64,000 bases of DNA from Artemisia argyi (lineage: Eukaryota; Streptophyta; Magnoliopsida; Asterales; Asteraceae), in NCBI GenBank assembly GCA_030686995.1, contig CM060680.1, forward strand, positions 199,565,322 through 199,629,321, read 5' to 3'. Both the position numbers and the translations under genes were made by a program. Positions 1-11,622 of this stretch are shown one piece after another; position 1 is the stretch's first letter; every line of letters begins with the position of its first letter. The notes under the pieces are model-generated. The model was not told where the DNA came from. It was given only the letters and a program-made list of their open reading frames with translations, and ran no database searches.

Positions 1-2458
1 ATATCATGAGATTTGACTTTTTACTAAACACTAATAGGTTGACTTATACGAATTTAGAACTTAATCTAAGGACTGTATATGTAATAATAAGCTAAGAAAA
101 CATGAAAATAAGATAGATAAACTAATTATATACTAGTGTGATGATTATGGCTTTGCAAATCCCATCAGTGAACAAATGAGAGACCAGAGGTGTGATTTTT
201 GACTTTTGAATGGATACACAATAGACTTTTGGCTTGTCAGACCATAAGGAACTCAATGAACCAATTAGCAACCAACAATAACAGCCTAGGCTTAGTTAAC
301 CACCTAGAATTCAGCAGTACCAAACACTCTTTAAACTATATGATTTTTGGATTCTCAAAAGAGAATACTAATTAAATCCATAAAACTGAATCCAAACTTC
401 AAATTAACATATAATAAGAACAAAACAACAGATAAACAACATTTATAATAACACAATACAAGAATCACTAGCATATCATTTTCATAGTAGAAAATGCAGA
501 ATCAAGTAAATCAGCAAACTAACACATAAACATACAATCTTAAACTTTAAAAACATTAAATAACAACTACTGAACACAACAACATAAAGATTAGGGTAAA
601 TAAGACAATGAACAGTGAAATGGAAAAATTGATAAAAAAAAAGCTTACAAATTGGAATTCAAATGAAGACTGAGAACCATGGACCCATAACCAACCTAAC
701 AGCTTCCCATGAAGCTACTAAACCAAATGCATCTATAATCCACCATTTTCCAAGCTCCAATCTTTATGAACACTGATTTTTATATTTTTCTTTGATTTTC
801 ATGTTTCTCTTTGTATTTTTTATTTATAATGATAAAAACTGTCTTCTAGGGTTCCAAAAGCTTGCATAAGCCTGGCATGGCTATGTAGTGTTATATGGAG
901 TCTATTAACAACTTTTTATCACATGACATGGAATTTAAATGATACATTTAATTAAAGGACATGAAATTTAAAGGATAGATGGAACTAAGACTGTAAATAA
1001 TGTTTATTAAACTTGTCAAGGTCTAATACACATTGAAAGTATTTAAATGACAGGGTAAATTAAAAGAAGCAGTAAATTACATTTTAATTAAACTAAGTGA
1101 ACATGGTTAAGCCATGATAATCTTCTCTCTTGCTCCATTTCTTGTATTTATAGACCCATTGAAGTCCACTTGAGCTCTCAGTCAAATCCCACTCCTATTC
1201 TTGACCATTGATGCAGTTAATTTGATCCTAGCCGTTTAAATGGATTTTGGCGCCAAAACTGTGACACGTGGCTAGGGGCCATATAAGAGCAATTAATGCT
1301 TCTTGGGGTCTTGTGGAGGTGGAGGGTGGAGTGTAGGAGCAAAATGGGATGGTGGGAGATGGTGTGGTGTCAGTTGCAGGTGCAGGGTATGGTGGAGATG
1401 GTACGTGCCCTCTCCTAGGACAAAACCCAATGGTGGGTTTTGTTTAGAAGGTGACAGGGAGATGATTGAGGTGGAAAGGTGTAAGGTGGAGGTGGAAGTG
1501 ATGGTGGGAAGTAGCAGGTGATGCAGATGGTTGAGGAAGGGGACGGGTCAACGCGGGTCAAACACCCAGGTTTTTATTTGAAAAGGAGTTGGGCTTTTGT
1601 AACTTGGGCCTGGTGTTTGTGTTTGGGCTTTTGGATTGTACAGGTTTTGGATTTTAAGGAGTATAAATGGATCCATGTGGTTTTAATGTAATTTAGCCCA
1701 AGGACTAATCATGTACATTCTGAATTCTTGAGGGGCCTGATGTGACAAGTTTCCATACTTCATTAAAGGGATCACACCTGCAATATATCATTAGTACAAG
1801 GACTAAAATTGTATTTTTCCATTTTTTAAACCTTAAAGGACCATTTATGTAATTTCACCAAAGTTGAGGGGGTGAAATTGTAATTTCCTAAAAGTTATCA
1901 AAATGTTCCAAATTGTAAATTATGGATAGTACAAGGGTATTATTTGTAAAATTCTATTTTATAACACCCAGGGACCATTTTTGCCAATTTTGATACTTGA
2001 GGGGTAAAAGTTGCCATTTTGTGTAAACTTTTATCCAGGGGTCACAAGTAAACATTTTTGACTTTCCAAGGACTAAAGTTGACTTTTCATTCCAAAATAA
2101 ACTTCTAGGGACTAAAACTGTCATTTATGAAACTTGGGGGACCTGTTTTGCCATTTGTGCAATTTTGAACTTCAAGGGTAAAATTTGTCATTTCATGATT
2201 CCTGGGGGACTGTTGTTGACTTTTCTTCAAAATAATTTTCCCAGGGACCATTTTTGGCATTTCTTGAAAGTAAAGGGACTGATTTTGCCAAGTGTGCAAA
2301 CTTTGCACGTTTTCCTTTGTTTTCAGTCCTTTTGCACCTGAAACGTATAAAAACACAATTCAAAGATATTTATAGTATTATGTAGTATTTCTGTGTGTTT
2401 TTTAACTATTTTCGTATTTAAAATGGAACAGAAATGATGAGTTTTTAGGAACTCATCA
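1..2458 (-). repeat. 3' LTR of element A, cut by the window start
   Basis: On the minus strand it begins TGATGAGTTCC directly after the polypurine tract. Identity with 7094-9551 continues to base 1, so the LTR runs beyond the window. It carries the same terminal hairpin (2435-2458), the same TATA box (about 1146-1154) and the same E2F-like palindrome (1245-1258) as the 5' copy. Confidence 0.7.
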
Positions 2459-2494
2459 ATACCCCACACTAAAACATTGCTAGTCCCTAGCAAT
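2459..2494 (-). other. Polypurine tract and hairpin of element A
   Basis: On the minus strand, the perfect 8-bp stem ATTGCTAG/CTAGCAAT with a GGA loop (2476-2494) is followed by AGTGTGGGG and then immediately by the LTR start. Polypurine tracts at this position prime plus-strand DNA synthesis in LTR retrotransposons. The same hairpin-plus-tract arrangement recurs at 3049-3087 and in element F. Confidence 0.6.
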
Positions 2495-2530
2495 CTATAA
2501 TCTAATAACAACCTGTTTTGAAAATTTAAT

Positions 2531-2945
2531 GGATTTTGATATCTCTTTACCAGACAGCCATTACTTTTGGAGTAGCCAGGTGTGAGAACTGTGGTACACC
2601 TGATAACCGTGTGATTTTGAGCAAACCACCAGCTGTCAACGGATTTGTTATGTCTTTACCAAAAGCCGTTTGCTTCTGGACTAGCCAACTCTTGATGGAA
2701 TAGTCAACATCTTGGTGAGCTGATTACCAATTATGGATTTTCACTGCCTTTACCACAAGCCATAATCTTGCGGGCTAGCCAACTCATTTGCTTTATGGGA
2801 TATGGGGAGTTGAGGAACCATACAATTTTGGGCAAATTGCAAGCCATAAACGGATTTGAGATATCTTTACCAAGAGCCGTTTGCTCCTGGATTAGCCAAT
2901 CCTTATGTGATTTAGACATGGTGGATTGATTACCATTTGTTGTGT
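2531..2945 (-). repeat. Degenerate tandem repeat (about four units of 95-116 bp) in element A interior
   Basis: Four units start near 2531, 2638, 2733 and 2849. Each has a GGATTT start, a CTTTACCA core, AAGCC, and a GCTAGCCAA-type 3' part. No coding potential is convincing. The same units, in the same orientation relative to the element, occur in the copia element C at 16385-16590. Confidence 0.65.
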
Positions 2946-3045
2946 TTAGTGCTCAGCACTTCCACTAAGTGAAAAATTTTAAAATTTGGCCTATTTTGGG
3001 GAAAAAGGGCATACAAAGGTATATAATTGATCAAATTCGCCAGAA

Positions 3046-3090
3046 TTTCCCCCCCACACTTAGAAATGAATATTGTCCTCAATATTCAAA
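3046..3090 (-). other. Second, internal hairpin plus polypurine-like tract
   Basis: On the minus strand, stem GAATATTG/CAATATTC closes an AGGA loop (3068-3087), followed by AAGTGTGGGGGG (about 3049-3061). It resembles the 3' LTR-proximal signal but lies about 600 bp inside the element, with no LTR start behind it. It could be an accessory polypurine tract or a relic of an older 3' end. Another AGTGTGGGGTAG-type tract lies near 3228-3240. Confidence 0.5.
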
Positions 3091-3811
3091 GTCCCGGCTA
3101 TTATGCCGAATCCTTGAACGTAAAAAGATAATATTTAAAGCTAAGTAGGGTAACACAACAATTATCTATTTTTCTGTATTTACAATTTTTTTTTATTACA
3201 TTTTCAAGATATATACAACATGTGGGTATTCTACCCCACACTAATTTTTGATTACCGAGTCGCTAGTTTGACTCGACCCCGAATTAATTGGTTCTTGAGG
3301 AAATGGAGTGGATGAGAAATTGGAGTGGGGTCCACTCACAGAATTATGAATAATAAGGTAGGGAGAATCTTTTTGGGTTTTTGATATAATATAAACAGAA
3401 ACGAAAAATGTTTTTGTATTTTTAAGTTTTTATATATACATACAAAGAAAAGGAAAATCCTAACAACCGCCCCTCGAAAGGGAATCTGGGTCTGACAGAG
3501 CTCAGTAACTGTGGTTAAACAGCCAACAACTAAATGTTGTAACTGAGGGACTAATCAAACTGCGTAAGTTGTGTGCAAAGGAAAAATATTTTTGTATTTT
3601 ATATTGTTTATGAAATGAAATATGATATAGTATATGTAATCACTACCTCCCAGGCTTGTGTCAGGTTTACCACGCTAGCTAATCACTTGTGAATGATTAA
3701 CTGTAATAAATATGTCCTGACAGCTAGGGAGTTGAATGATAAAGTATCTATAATATACATACAAGGATAGATATTTCAACAAAATACAAATTCGTTATAC
3801 GCAGCACAGCC
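3091..3811. other. Non-coding interior of element A
   Basis: AT-rich sequence with no ORF of note. Two stretches (about 3640-3735 and 3845-3915) share degenerate similarity around CACTTGTGAATG and a CAG-CTAGGGAG-like end, suggesting duplicated leader sequence on either side of the primer-binding site. Confidence 0.4.
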
Positions 3812-3829
3812 TCCCCGGCAACGGCGCCA
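3812..3829 (-). other. tRNA-Asp primer-binding site of element A
   Basis: The plus strand here reads TCCCCGGCAACGGCGCCA. This is identical to the 3' 18 bases, including CCA, of plant tRNA-Asp(GUC) as I recall it. On the minus strand it is therefore a perfect primer-binding site for reverse transcription. It fixes the element's polarity and puts the 5' LTR to its right, with a 5-base spacer. Confidence 0.75.
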
Positions 3830-5094
3830 AATTTTGATTCCTCCCAAACTACCTAACTTTATTTCCCAGCCACTTGTGAATGGTTGGTACTAAAAGCCAG
3901 GCAGCCAGGGAGGAAAAACAATTGTGAACGAGGAGTATAGACTATTCCTAGGTCGTTATGTCCCAGCGAGGTGTGAAATCTGTAATATAACGAATCTGTG
4001 ATCTGTTGAAGTTAAAATATAAAAACAGGAATCTGACTGACTAACACTAGGAATGTGAATAGTAAATAGCTCTCGTCACAGCTATTTCAGCAAAAACGTG
4101 CAATCAGAAACCCTAAAATGTAAAAGATTTACAAACGTACGTTTAGGTTTAAATAAACATAAACGTACAAAACGAAACAACAAATATAATTACAGTATGT
4201 ATTTGCATGCCTTAGGGGCTTAAATGCAAATTAATTAACTTTAAAATATTTACTTTATAATTACAAACATATTTAAAAATTAAGAAAACCTAAAAACCTA
4301 AAACGCGTACGTTCACGTTTAAATAAACGTCTACGTATTAAAAATAAAACTGAAAACTGATCAATACAAATCCCACAAATGTGAAATTTATATTTTTATG
4401 ATCCTAATAATAAAAGAAAATTATTTATGAATTAAAATAATTTTTACAAGTATTTATGTATTTACTATTAATTAAAAACTATTATTTATTATTTATAATT
4501 ACCTAAAAATAAGAAAAATATAAAAAATGCTTAGAAAAATAAAATTAAAACTTAGAAAAGTCTAAAATATTATAAAATGAATTTTAAAACTAAAAATATA
4601 TTTATTACACAATTATTCTATTTATTATTAATTATTTACTATTATTTAATTACTAATATTATTATTGATTTATTATAAATACTAAATAAGCAAACAAAAT
4701 TTTGAAAATTTTTACATAATTCTAAACTAAATATAAGAAGCTAAGAAAAATATAAAAACTATATATTATTAATAAAAATAAGAAAACTTAATTAAAAACT
4801 ATTTAAACTTAATTAAACTAATTAAATTAAATTAATTATTATACATACTAAACTAATTTATAAAATTATAAAACTTTTTTTACAACTATATTAAAGTAAT
4901 ACAAACTTTATAAAAATATAAAATTTCCTAAAAACTAATTAATAAGTTAATTTAATAATTAAATACTAATTATTATTAATTACCTAATTTAACTACTTTT
5001 AATTATAATAAATACTAAACTATTTCCTAAAAATCTGAAAATTTTTATATAAGTATTAATTAATGACAGAAATGTAGGAAAAATGAAATTTTGA

Positions 5095-7060
5095 ACAAAA
5101 GCTTATTAATAAACTGATAAATAAGCTTAACGTGTGAATAAGCTTATTGGAACAAAAACCTATATAAGAGGATAAAGCAAACCCCTTCCAACGGAACTGG
5201 TGCCCCAGAGCAGTTGGAAGGGGGTGTGTTGCTAAGCATGTTATACTATCCATGAGGTCTCAGGTTCGAATCCCACACACCCCACATTTTTTCATTTATT
5301 TTATTTTTTCATTTTTTATTTTACAAACCTATTTAATAACTATATATAACTAACTTTAACAAATGAAAACTCTTTACAAAAGCTCAATAAGCTCTGTGTG
5401 AGCTTATCTTTCACTCAGTTCACAAAAAATAAGCAAATAAGCCATAAAGCTTCTAAATAGAAGCTATCACTTAAGCTTATGGTCTTTCTTTTTGGATTTT
5501 CTCTTTTCTGGAATACTTTACTACTAATATTAAACATATGTGAAGAAAATGGAAGTTTATAAACAAAAGGAATAAGCTGTTTCACAGCTTATGACCACTT
5601 CAGTAGAGCTTTATGCTCACAGTTGGGTCATAAGCTTGAAACAAGCTTACAAAAGGCTGTATACAGGAAAGAAAAGGAAAAGGGACATGTTAACAAATCA
5701 AATGGGCAAGTATAAACAGGATTGGAGTACTGGATAGCCCAAATGAACAAAATTAGAGCTTGTTGTTTAGACAGTCAAGCCAAGGGGCTTGACTTGGATG
5801 GAATGGAAGCTCAAATGAGCTTGACATAAGCTCATACAGGAAAACATAAGTAGAAATAAGTTTATACAAGTTATATAGACAATATGAACAAGAATGGTGC
5901 ACTGGATTCACTCATAAGCTTGTAATAAGCTAATAAGCCCATCTAGTAACACTCAGATCCAAACAGCCCTGCACCCTTTTGTTAAGGCAATTTAAGCTCA
6001 TTAAATAAGCTCAAGAGGCCAAATAGTGAACTGGAGTAGCAAGATGGTCTGGTAGGCTTCTCAAAAAGCCCAAGCTCACCTAGTGGGGTCCACTAGTGAG
6101 TTTGTGAGAAGCTTATGAAAAGTCACCCAAATCACTGAGTATGACTAGGCTTCCAGTATACTCAGGAAATGGGACAAACAAAAAGCCTTTGGCAAGCTTA
6201 TGAAATAAGCTTGAAAGTGATGAACAACCAATGAACCTTTGACACTGGTTGTTTAGCTTTGAGAAAAACCAAATTTCATAGCTTAAAGTTCATTGGAGAG
6301 CTTTTTGTTGGCTTATGAAAAGATAGGGATCACTGGGTAACCAGTGATTATTATGAAAATGGACAAAGGTAAAGCTTATAAGCAGGCCTATTAAATAAGC
6401 CATAAAATGAGGTTTTAAACTTAAACCCATGAGACTGGTATAAAAGCTTTCCAAAAAGCCTAAATTCACAAGATAAGCTCAATTAATGAGCTCTATAAGT
6501 GCTTATGAAAAGTTCACTTATAAACTGAATTCTCAGTTATAAAGTGAATTGAACTAAATGTTAAGCCAGGTATAGCTTATCACATAAGCTGAGAAGCCTA
6601 AGATAAGACTAATTCCAGTGAGTTTGACAACTAAGCTTCCTAAAAAGCTAAAGGTCACAAACTTAAGTCCAATAATCAGCTTTCCACAAGCTTATGAAGT
6701 TGGTCTAAGTACACTGATTGCTCAGTGTACTTGGTTAAATTGTTGAGTTTTGATAGAACAAATTAAGCATTAAGATAAGCACCAAATGGGCTTTTAAGCA
6801 TATGCATAATCAGATATCATGTTAAACTTCTCAAAACAACAATTAACTCAAACTAACATGCAATTATAAATAATATATGAGCTTTAGAAATTAGATGGTT
6901 CAACTGTGCCCAGGGCACTTTTCTGAAAAACTAGCTCAAAGATAAGCATGATTAAGCAATTTAAGAGCTAAACTAAAAATCAACAAAAATACTATAGACA
7001 GATAAGCAACTAGGCTAAAACATCCTAAAAGCATAAGTCTTATAACTTAATAATAAGCTC
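5095..7060. repeat. AGCTT/AAGCT-rich tract within the element A LTR
   Basis: I count by eye about 45-50 occurrences of AAGCT or AGCTT in about 2 kb, many as AATAAGCTT or the palindrome ATAAGCTTAT. This far exceeds chance for AT-rich DNA. There is no fixed period and no ORF. It lies in the transcribed (R/U5) part of the proposed LTR. Confidence 0.6.
5182..5285 (+). repeat. Hairpin plus tRNA-like box-B motif
   Basis: Arms CCCCTTCCAAC (5182-5192) and GTTGGAAGGGG (5213-5223) are perfectly complementary over 11 bp. Just downstream, GGTTCGAATCC (5263-5273) matches an RNA polymerase III box B/T-loop, followed by CACACCCC, which could pair with GGGGTGTG at 5221. A regular cloverleaf does not fold, so I read this as a tRNA-derived (SINE-like) remnant rather than a tRNA gene. 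Confidence 0.35.
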
Positions 7061-8236
7061 AGAACAAAATTGTCAAGTTTATTCAAAAACTGCATATCAT
7101 GAGATTTGACTTTTTACTAAACACTAATAGGTTGACTTATACGAATTTAGAACTTAATCTAAGGACTGTATATGTAATAATAAGCTAAGAAAACATGAAA
7201 ATAAGATAGATAAACTAATTATACACTAGTGTGATGATTATGGCATTGCAAATCCCATCAGTGAACAAATGAGAGACCAGAGGTGTGATTTTTGACTTTT
7301 GAATGGATACACAATAGACTTTTGGCTTGTCAGACCATAAGGAACTCAATGAACCAATTAGCAACCAACAATAACAGCCTAGGCTTAGTTAACCACCTAG
7401 AATTCAGCAGTACCAAACACTCTTTAAACTATATGATTTTTGGATTCTCAGAAGAGAATACTAATTAAATCCATAAAACTGAATCCAAACTTCAAATTAA
7501 CATATAATAAGAACAAAACAACAGATAAACAACATTTATAATAACACAATACAAGAATCACTAGCATATCATTTTCATAGTAGAAAATGCAGAATCAAGT
7601 AAATCAGCAAACTAACACATAAACATACAATCTTAAACTTTAAAAACATTAAATAACAACTACTGAACACAACAACATAAAGATTAGGGTAAATAAGACA
7701 ATGAACAGTGAAATGGAAAAATTGATAAAAAAAAAGCTTACAAATTGGAATTCAAATGAAGACTGAGAACCATGGACCCATAACCAACCTAACAGCTTCC
7801 CATGAAGCTACTAAACCAAATGCATCCATAATCCACCTTTTTCCAAGCTCCAATCTTTATGAACACTGATTTTTATATTTTTCTTTGATTTTCATGTTTC
7901 TTTTTGTATTTTTTATTTATAATGATAAAAACTGTCTTCTAGGGTTCCAAAAGCTTGCATAAGCCTGGCATGGCTATGTAGTGTTATATGGAGTCTATTA
8001 ACAACTTTTTATCACATGACATGGAATTTAAATGATACATTTAATTAAAGGACATGAAATTTAAAGGATAGATGGAACTAAGACTGTAAATAATGTTTAT
8101 TAAACTTGTCAAGGTCTAATACACATTGAAAGTATTTAAATGACAGGGTAAATTAAAAGAAGCAGTAAATTACATTTTAATTAAACTAAGTGAACATGGT
8201 TAAGCCATGATAATCTTCTCTCTTGCTCCATTTCTT

Positions 8237-8365
8237 GTATTTATAGACCCATTGAAGTCCACTTGAGCTCTCAGTCAAATCCCACTCCTATTCTTGACCA
8301 TTGATGCAGTTAATTTGATCCTAGCCGTTTAAATGGATTTTGGCGCCAAAACTGTGACACGTGGC
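8237..8365 (-). promoter_or_regulatory. LTR promoter of element A: TATA box, G-box, E2F-like palindrome
   Basis: On the minus strand, CTATAAATA at 8239-8247 is a strong plant TATA box. Upstream lie the 14-bp perfect palindrome TTTTGGCGCCAAAA (8338-8351), which holds two overlapping E2F-consensus sites (TTTGGCGC), and a G-box CACGTG (8358-8363) in the ABRE-like context GCCACGTGTC. All are conserved in the other LTR (1146-1154, 1245-1258, 1265-1270). Transcription is expected to start near 8205-8215. Confidence 0.55.
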
Positions 8366-8869
8366 TAGGGGCCATATCAGAGCAATTAATGCTTCTTGGG
8401 GTCTTGTGGAGGTGGAGGGTGGAGTGTAGGAGCAAAATGGGATGGTGGGAGATGGTGTGGTGTCAGTTGCAGGTGCAGGGTATGGTGGAGATGGTACGTG
8501 CCCTCTCCTAGGACAAAACCCAAGGGTGGGTTTTGTTTAGAAGGTGACAGGGAGATGATTGAGGTGGAAAGGTGTAAGGTGGAGGTGGAAGTGATGGTGG
8601 GAAGTAGCAGGTGATGCAGATGGTTGAGGAAGGGGACGGGTCAACGCGGGTCAAACACCCAGGTTTTTATTTGAAAAGGAGTTGGGCTTTTGTAACTTGG
8701 GCCTGGTGTTTGTGTTTGGGCTTTTGGATTGTACAGGTTTTGGATTTTAAGGAGTATAAATGGATCCATGTGGTTTTAATGTAATTTAGCCCAAGGACTA
8801 ATCATGTACATTCTGAATTCTTGAGGGGCCTGATGTGACAAGTTTCCATACTTCATTAAAGGGATCACA

Positions 8870-9430
8870 CCTGCAATATATCATTAGTACAAGGACTAAA
8901 ATTGTATTTTTCCATTTTTTAAACCTTAAAGGACCATTTATGTAATTTCACCAAAGTTGAGGGGGTGAAATTGTAATTTCCTAAAAGTTATCAAAATGTT
9001 CCAAATTGTAAATTATGGATAGTACAAGGGTATTATTTGTAAAATTCTATTTTATAACACCCAGGGACCATTTTTGCCAATTTTGATACTTGAGGGGTAA
9101 AAGTTGCCATTTTGTGTAAACTTTTATCCAGGGGTCATAAGTAAACATTTTTGACTTTCCAAGGACTAAAGTTGACTTTTCATTCCAAAATAAACTTCTA
9201 GGGACTAAAACTGTCATTTATGAAACTTGGGGGACCTGTTTTGCCATTTGTGCAATTTTGAACTTCAATGGTAAAATTTGTCATTTCATGATTCCTGGGG
9301 GACTGTTGTTGACTTTTCTTCAAAATAATTTTCCCAGGGACCATTTTTGGCATTTCTTGAAAGTAAAGGGACTGATTTTGCCAAGTGTGCAAACTTTGCA
9401 CGTTTTCCTTTGTTTTCAGTCCTTTTGCAC
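8870..9430 (-). repeat. Degenerate tandem repeat of about 40 bp in LTR U3
   Basis: About 13 consecutive variants of a unit resembling CCAGGGACYAWWWTTGCCA, spaced about 40 bp apart, fill the U3 region upstream of the promoter. The same array is at 1777-2337 in the other LTR. Such arrays could act as enhancer-like subrepeats. Confidence 0.5.
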
Positions 9431-9548
9431 CTGAAACGTATAAAAACACAATTCAAAGATATTTATAGTATTATGTAGTATTTCTGTGTGTTTTTTAACT
9501 ATTTTCGTATTTAAAATGGAACAGAAATGATGAGTTTTTAGGAACTCA

Positions 9549-10031
9549 TCATCCGGCTACATCCTCCATCACATCAAGGTCACCTATGTGTTCATCTTGT
9601 ATTGTGGTGAAATCAAACCACTCCGTATGCCCAGTTATCTCATCTATAGTTTTATCCCCAAACAATCTTCTTGCTTGTTCCCTTAAACTTGTTATCAATT
9701 GATCCGTAACAACGTTTGTTGGGTTGTCCATTTTTTTTGCAGGTTTGGCACAATTCTCTATGGTTTCCCATGCTTCATCAGCACTTAATCCCCAAAGGTC
9801 CCCATCTGCGGCATGGTCAATGTCCATTTTGGTATAGTGGTCGGCACGATGGTAAAATATTTCAATTTGGGACCACAAATCGAAATTATGATAAGGGACT
9901 TTTCGGAGTAAATATTTAAAACGAGCCCATGCATCATAGATAGGTTCATCCTCATGTTGTTTAAACATCAAGATGTCATTTGGAGTGGGTGAATTACGTG
10001 GTTGGTAGTATGGTGGATTCGCGTTCTCCAT
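9549..10031 (-). pseudogene. Truncated gypsy Gag of element B
   Basis: Starts at MENANPP. From about residue 18 it matches the capsid-like part of element F's Gag: NDILMFKQ, YDAWARFKYLL and DHYTKMDIDHAADG correspond to NDILMFEQ, YEAWARFKDLL and DYHTKRTIDRAAGG. About 130 residues of the Gag N-terminus are missing between the start and NDILMF, so this is an internal-deletion copy. The reading frame ends on a TGA supplied by the first bases of the element A LTR. Confidence 0.75.
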
Positions 10032-10188
10032 AATGGCTAACGGAATAGTCAATGGAAAGGTTTTTACAAACAAAGACACAAAGAAAAGATAGACTAAAGA
10101 AACCTAGAAAATAAAAATAAAATCTTACTAGAAAGGAATCTAGCAAGTAGACTTAATAAAAAGAAATTCTAACCTAGACAATAACTAT

Positions 10189-10207
10189 TCCCCGGGCTGC
10201 GGCGCCA
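10189..10207 (-). other. Primer-binding site of element B
   Basis: On the minus strand TGGCGCCGCAGCCCGGGGA lies six bases after the 5' LTR end. It resembles the tRNA-Asp complement but with changes in the middle, and is nearly the same in element F. The cognate tRNA is therefore uncertain. Confidence 0.55.
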
Positions 10208-10213
10208 AAAACT

Positions 10214-11620
10214 TGATGCGTGGGAATTGCACCAGGCTTTACCTCTCGAGGTATCTCGAGAAGCTTACAACTCCCACCAGGCAGTGTACCTGATCGTTGT
10301 AGTATAGTATAGTGACAAGTACCGGGGGATTGATCGTTCAGCTTAGGAATAGTGTCGCCAGGATTAGAAAACCTAAATACTAGTTCTAAAGGTGAGGGAT
10401 GATTATTTTTGTATTTTATACTTTTTTATAAAGCAATTAAAAATCTCGGGTTTGAAGGATTTGGGTGGAATTAGTTGCTAATCAACTAACCCAATACTAA
10501 AGATGCAATCAAAATAAAATACTAGAAATGAAAATAAACTAAATTATACTAAAGTTGTGATCAATAAGTGGAGAAAATGTATTTACTTAGATTTCACTAC
10601 TCCCTAGACATCTTTTACACGTTAATTACTTGTTATAATTGCATGGATGATGGATCGTATTCCTTAATACCATTCATGGGGTGGCACACTTAACTCCCCA
10701 ATTCTATGAGCTCTTATCTCCTCCTATACCATGCCCAGCACAACTATAGGGATTGTAAACAGTGGCTCATGCATTAAATACAACCAATAAAGACCTAGTG
10801 CGCGTCGGTTCATGTTTCTTAAGACGTTCAAGCATGTTACCATTTGGAGATCTGCCAGTTTTCTTAAGCCTAACATATAAATCATTCATCCAAGACAAGT
10901 ATAAACAAGTAATCAACACATAATTAACATCTAGGTTTCATTAGATCCAAGCAAACACAAGATAGATCTAGTCTAGCATGATGGAATTAAGACAAGAACA
11001 AGATATAGACAACCAACACATAGACATATTGATTGAATTAAAAGAACACTTATATCTCAATTACACATGAAAGGTATCAAGGGCTTGAAACCCTTGAAAA
11101 ACCTGTAAAATTCGCACCAAGTTCGTACTTAGGGTTTCTCCAAAACTTCTCTCTTTTTAATGTGAAAATTAGAAAACTATATATAGGAAAAGGGTCTGAC
11201 GGCGTCAAGACTAAACTTGTGACGCTGTCACCTCGCCGCCAAAACTCTTCTCGGACTGTCTTGATCTACATTTGACGCCGTCATGTGATAATCATTTCCA
11301 GGCCGTCATGACTTTTACTCTTGACGCCCTACTTCGTGACGCCGTCAAATCTATAGTGGGTCGTCATGGAATTTTGCTCTTGACGCCGTCAGGAAGTTAC
11401 TCTTGACGCCGTCACCTACTGTTCCCAGCTTGGAAAATTAAGACTTTGGTGTTTTCTTCACTTTTATGCTCCAAAAACGTCCGAATTGCTTCCTTTTCTA
11501 GATTTCACTCCCAAAGTACCTAAAATCACAAAAGGAACGATTTAGGGCAATATTTGATCAAATAAATTCAATTCTGGGCTTAAATGACCCCCTAAAAACG
11601 GATCATTTTTCGCCTCATCA
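10214..11620 (-). repeat. 5' LTR of gypsy element B (1,407 bp)
   Basis: On the minus strand it begins TGATGAGGCGAAAAATG and ends TTCCCACGCATCA. It aligns along its length with both 1,405-bp LTRs of element F, including the CGTCA/TGACG palindrome array (about 11190-11420). Confidence 0.9.
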
Positions 11621-11622
11621 GG

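Larger units (their letters stand above)
1..9551 (-). mobile_element. Young Ty3/gypsy-type element A with very long LTRs and non-coding interior
   Basis: Bases 1-2458 repeat at 7094-9551 with a constant offset of 7093, no indels and about ten substitutions by eye, so the copies are about 99.6% identical and the insertion is recent. Read on the minus strand, the 5' LTR is on the right. A primer-binding site lies at 3812-3829, five bases inside the LTR end proposed at 3835. A polypurine tract at 2459-2470 abuts the start (TGATGAGTTCC) of the 3' LTR. This gives an interior of only 2459-3834 with no gag or pol, so the element would depend on proteins from elsewhere (LARD-like). It is inserted in the gag of element B; the right flank is TCCGG, the left flank is outside the window. 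Confidence 0.65.
3835..9551 (-). repeat. 5' LTR of element A, proposed 5,717 bp
   Basis: On the minus strand it starts TGATGAGTTCC and ends GGAATCA. The end is set by the adjacent primer-binding site. Landmarks in transcription order are: the terminal hairpin, about 13 degenerate 40-bp units, an E2F-like palindrome and G-box, a TATA box, then about 4.4 kb of AT-rich sequence that includes an AGCTT-rich tract. The alternative is a 2,461-bp LTR ending at 7091. That end lacks a primer-binding site and would require the window to begin by chance within 3 bases of the LTR end. Confidence 0.6.
9552..11620 (-). mobile_element. Gypsy element B (5' part), same family as element F
   Basis: Consists of a complete 5' LTR, a primer-binding site and the start of gag, all on the minus strand. 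It is broken at 9551 by insertion of element A; the remainder lies beyond the left window edge. It is inserted in the gag-pol region of copia element C at 11620/11621. Confidence 0.85.

Noticed and set aside
1303..1521. Open frame in G-rich sequence, repeated at 8396-8614
   Set aside because: Low-complexity Gly/Trp/Arg translation in the LTR promoter region, no homologue recognised; it is conserved only because the two LTRs are nearly identical.
5221..5285. tRNA gene
   Set aside because: Box B and a possible acceptor stem are present, but a regular D-arm, anticodon arm and T-stem cannot be drawn.
7091..9551. LTR of element A limited to 2,461 bp
   Set aside because: TG/CA ends are possible, but there is no primer-binding site beside 7091, while a perfect one lies beside 3835. 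The homology also continues to the very first base of the window.
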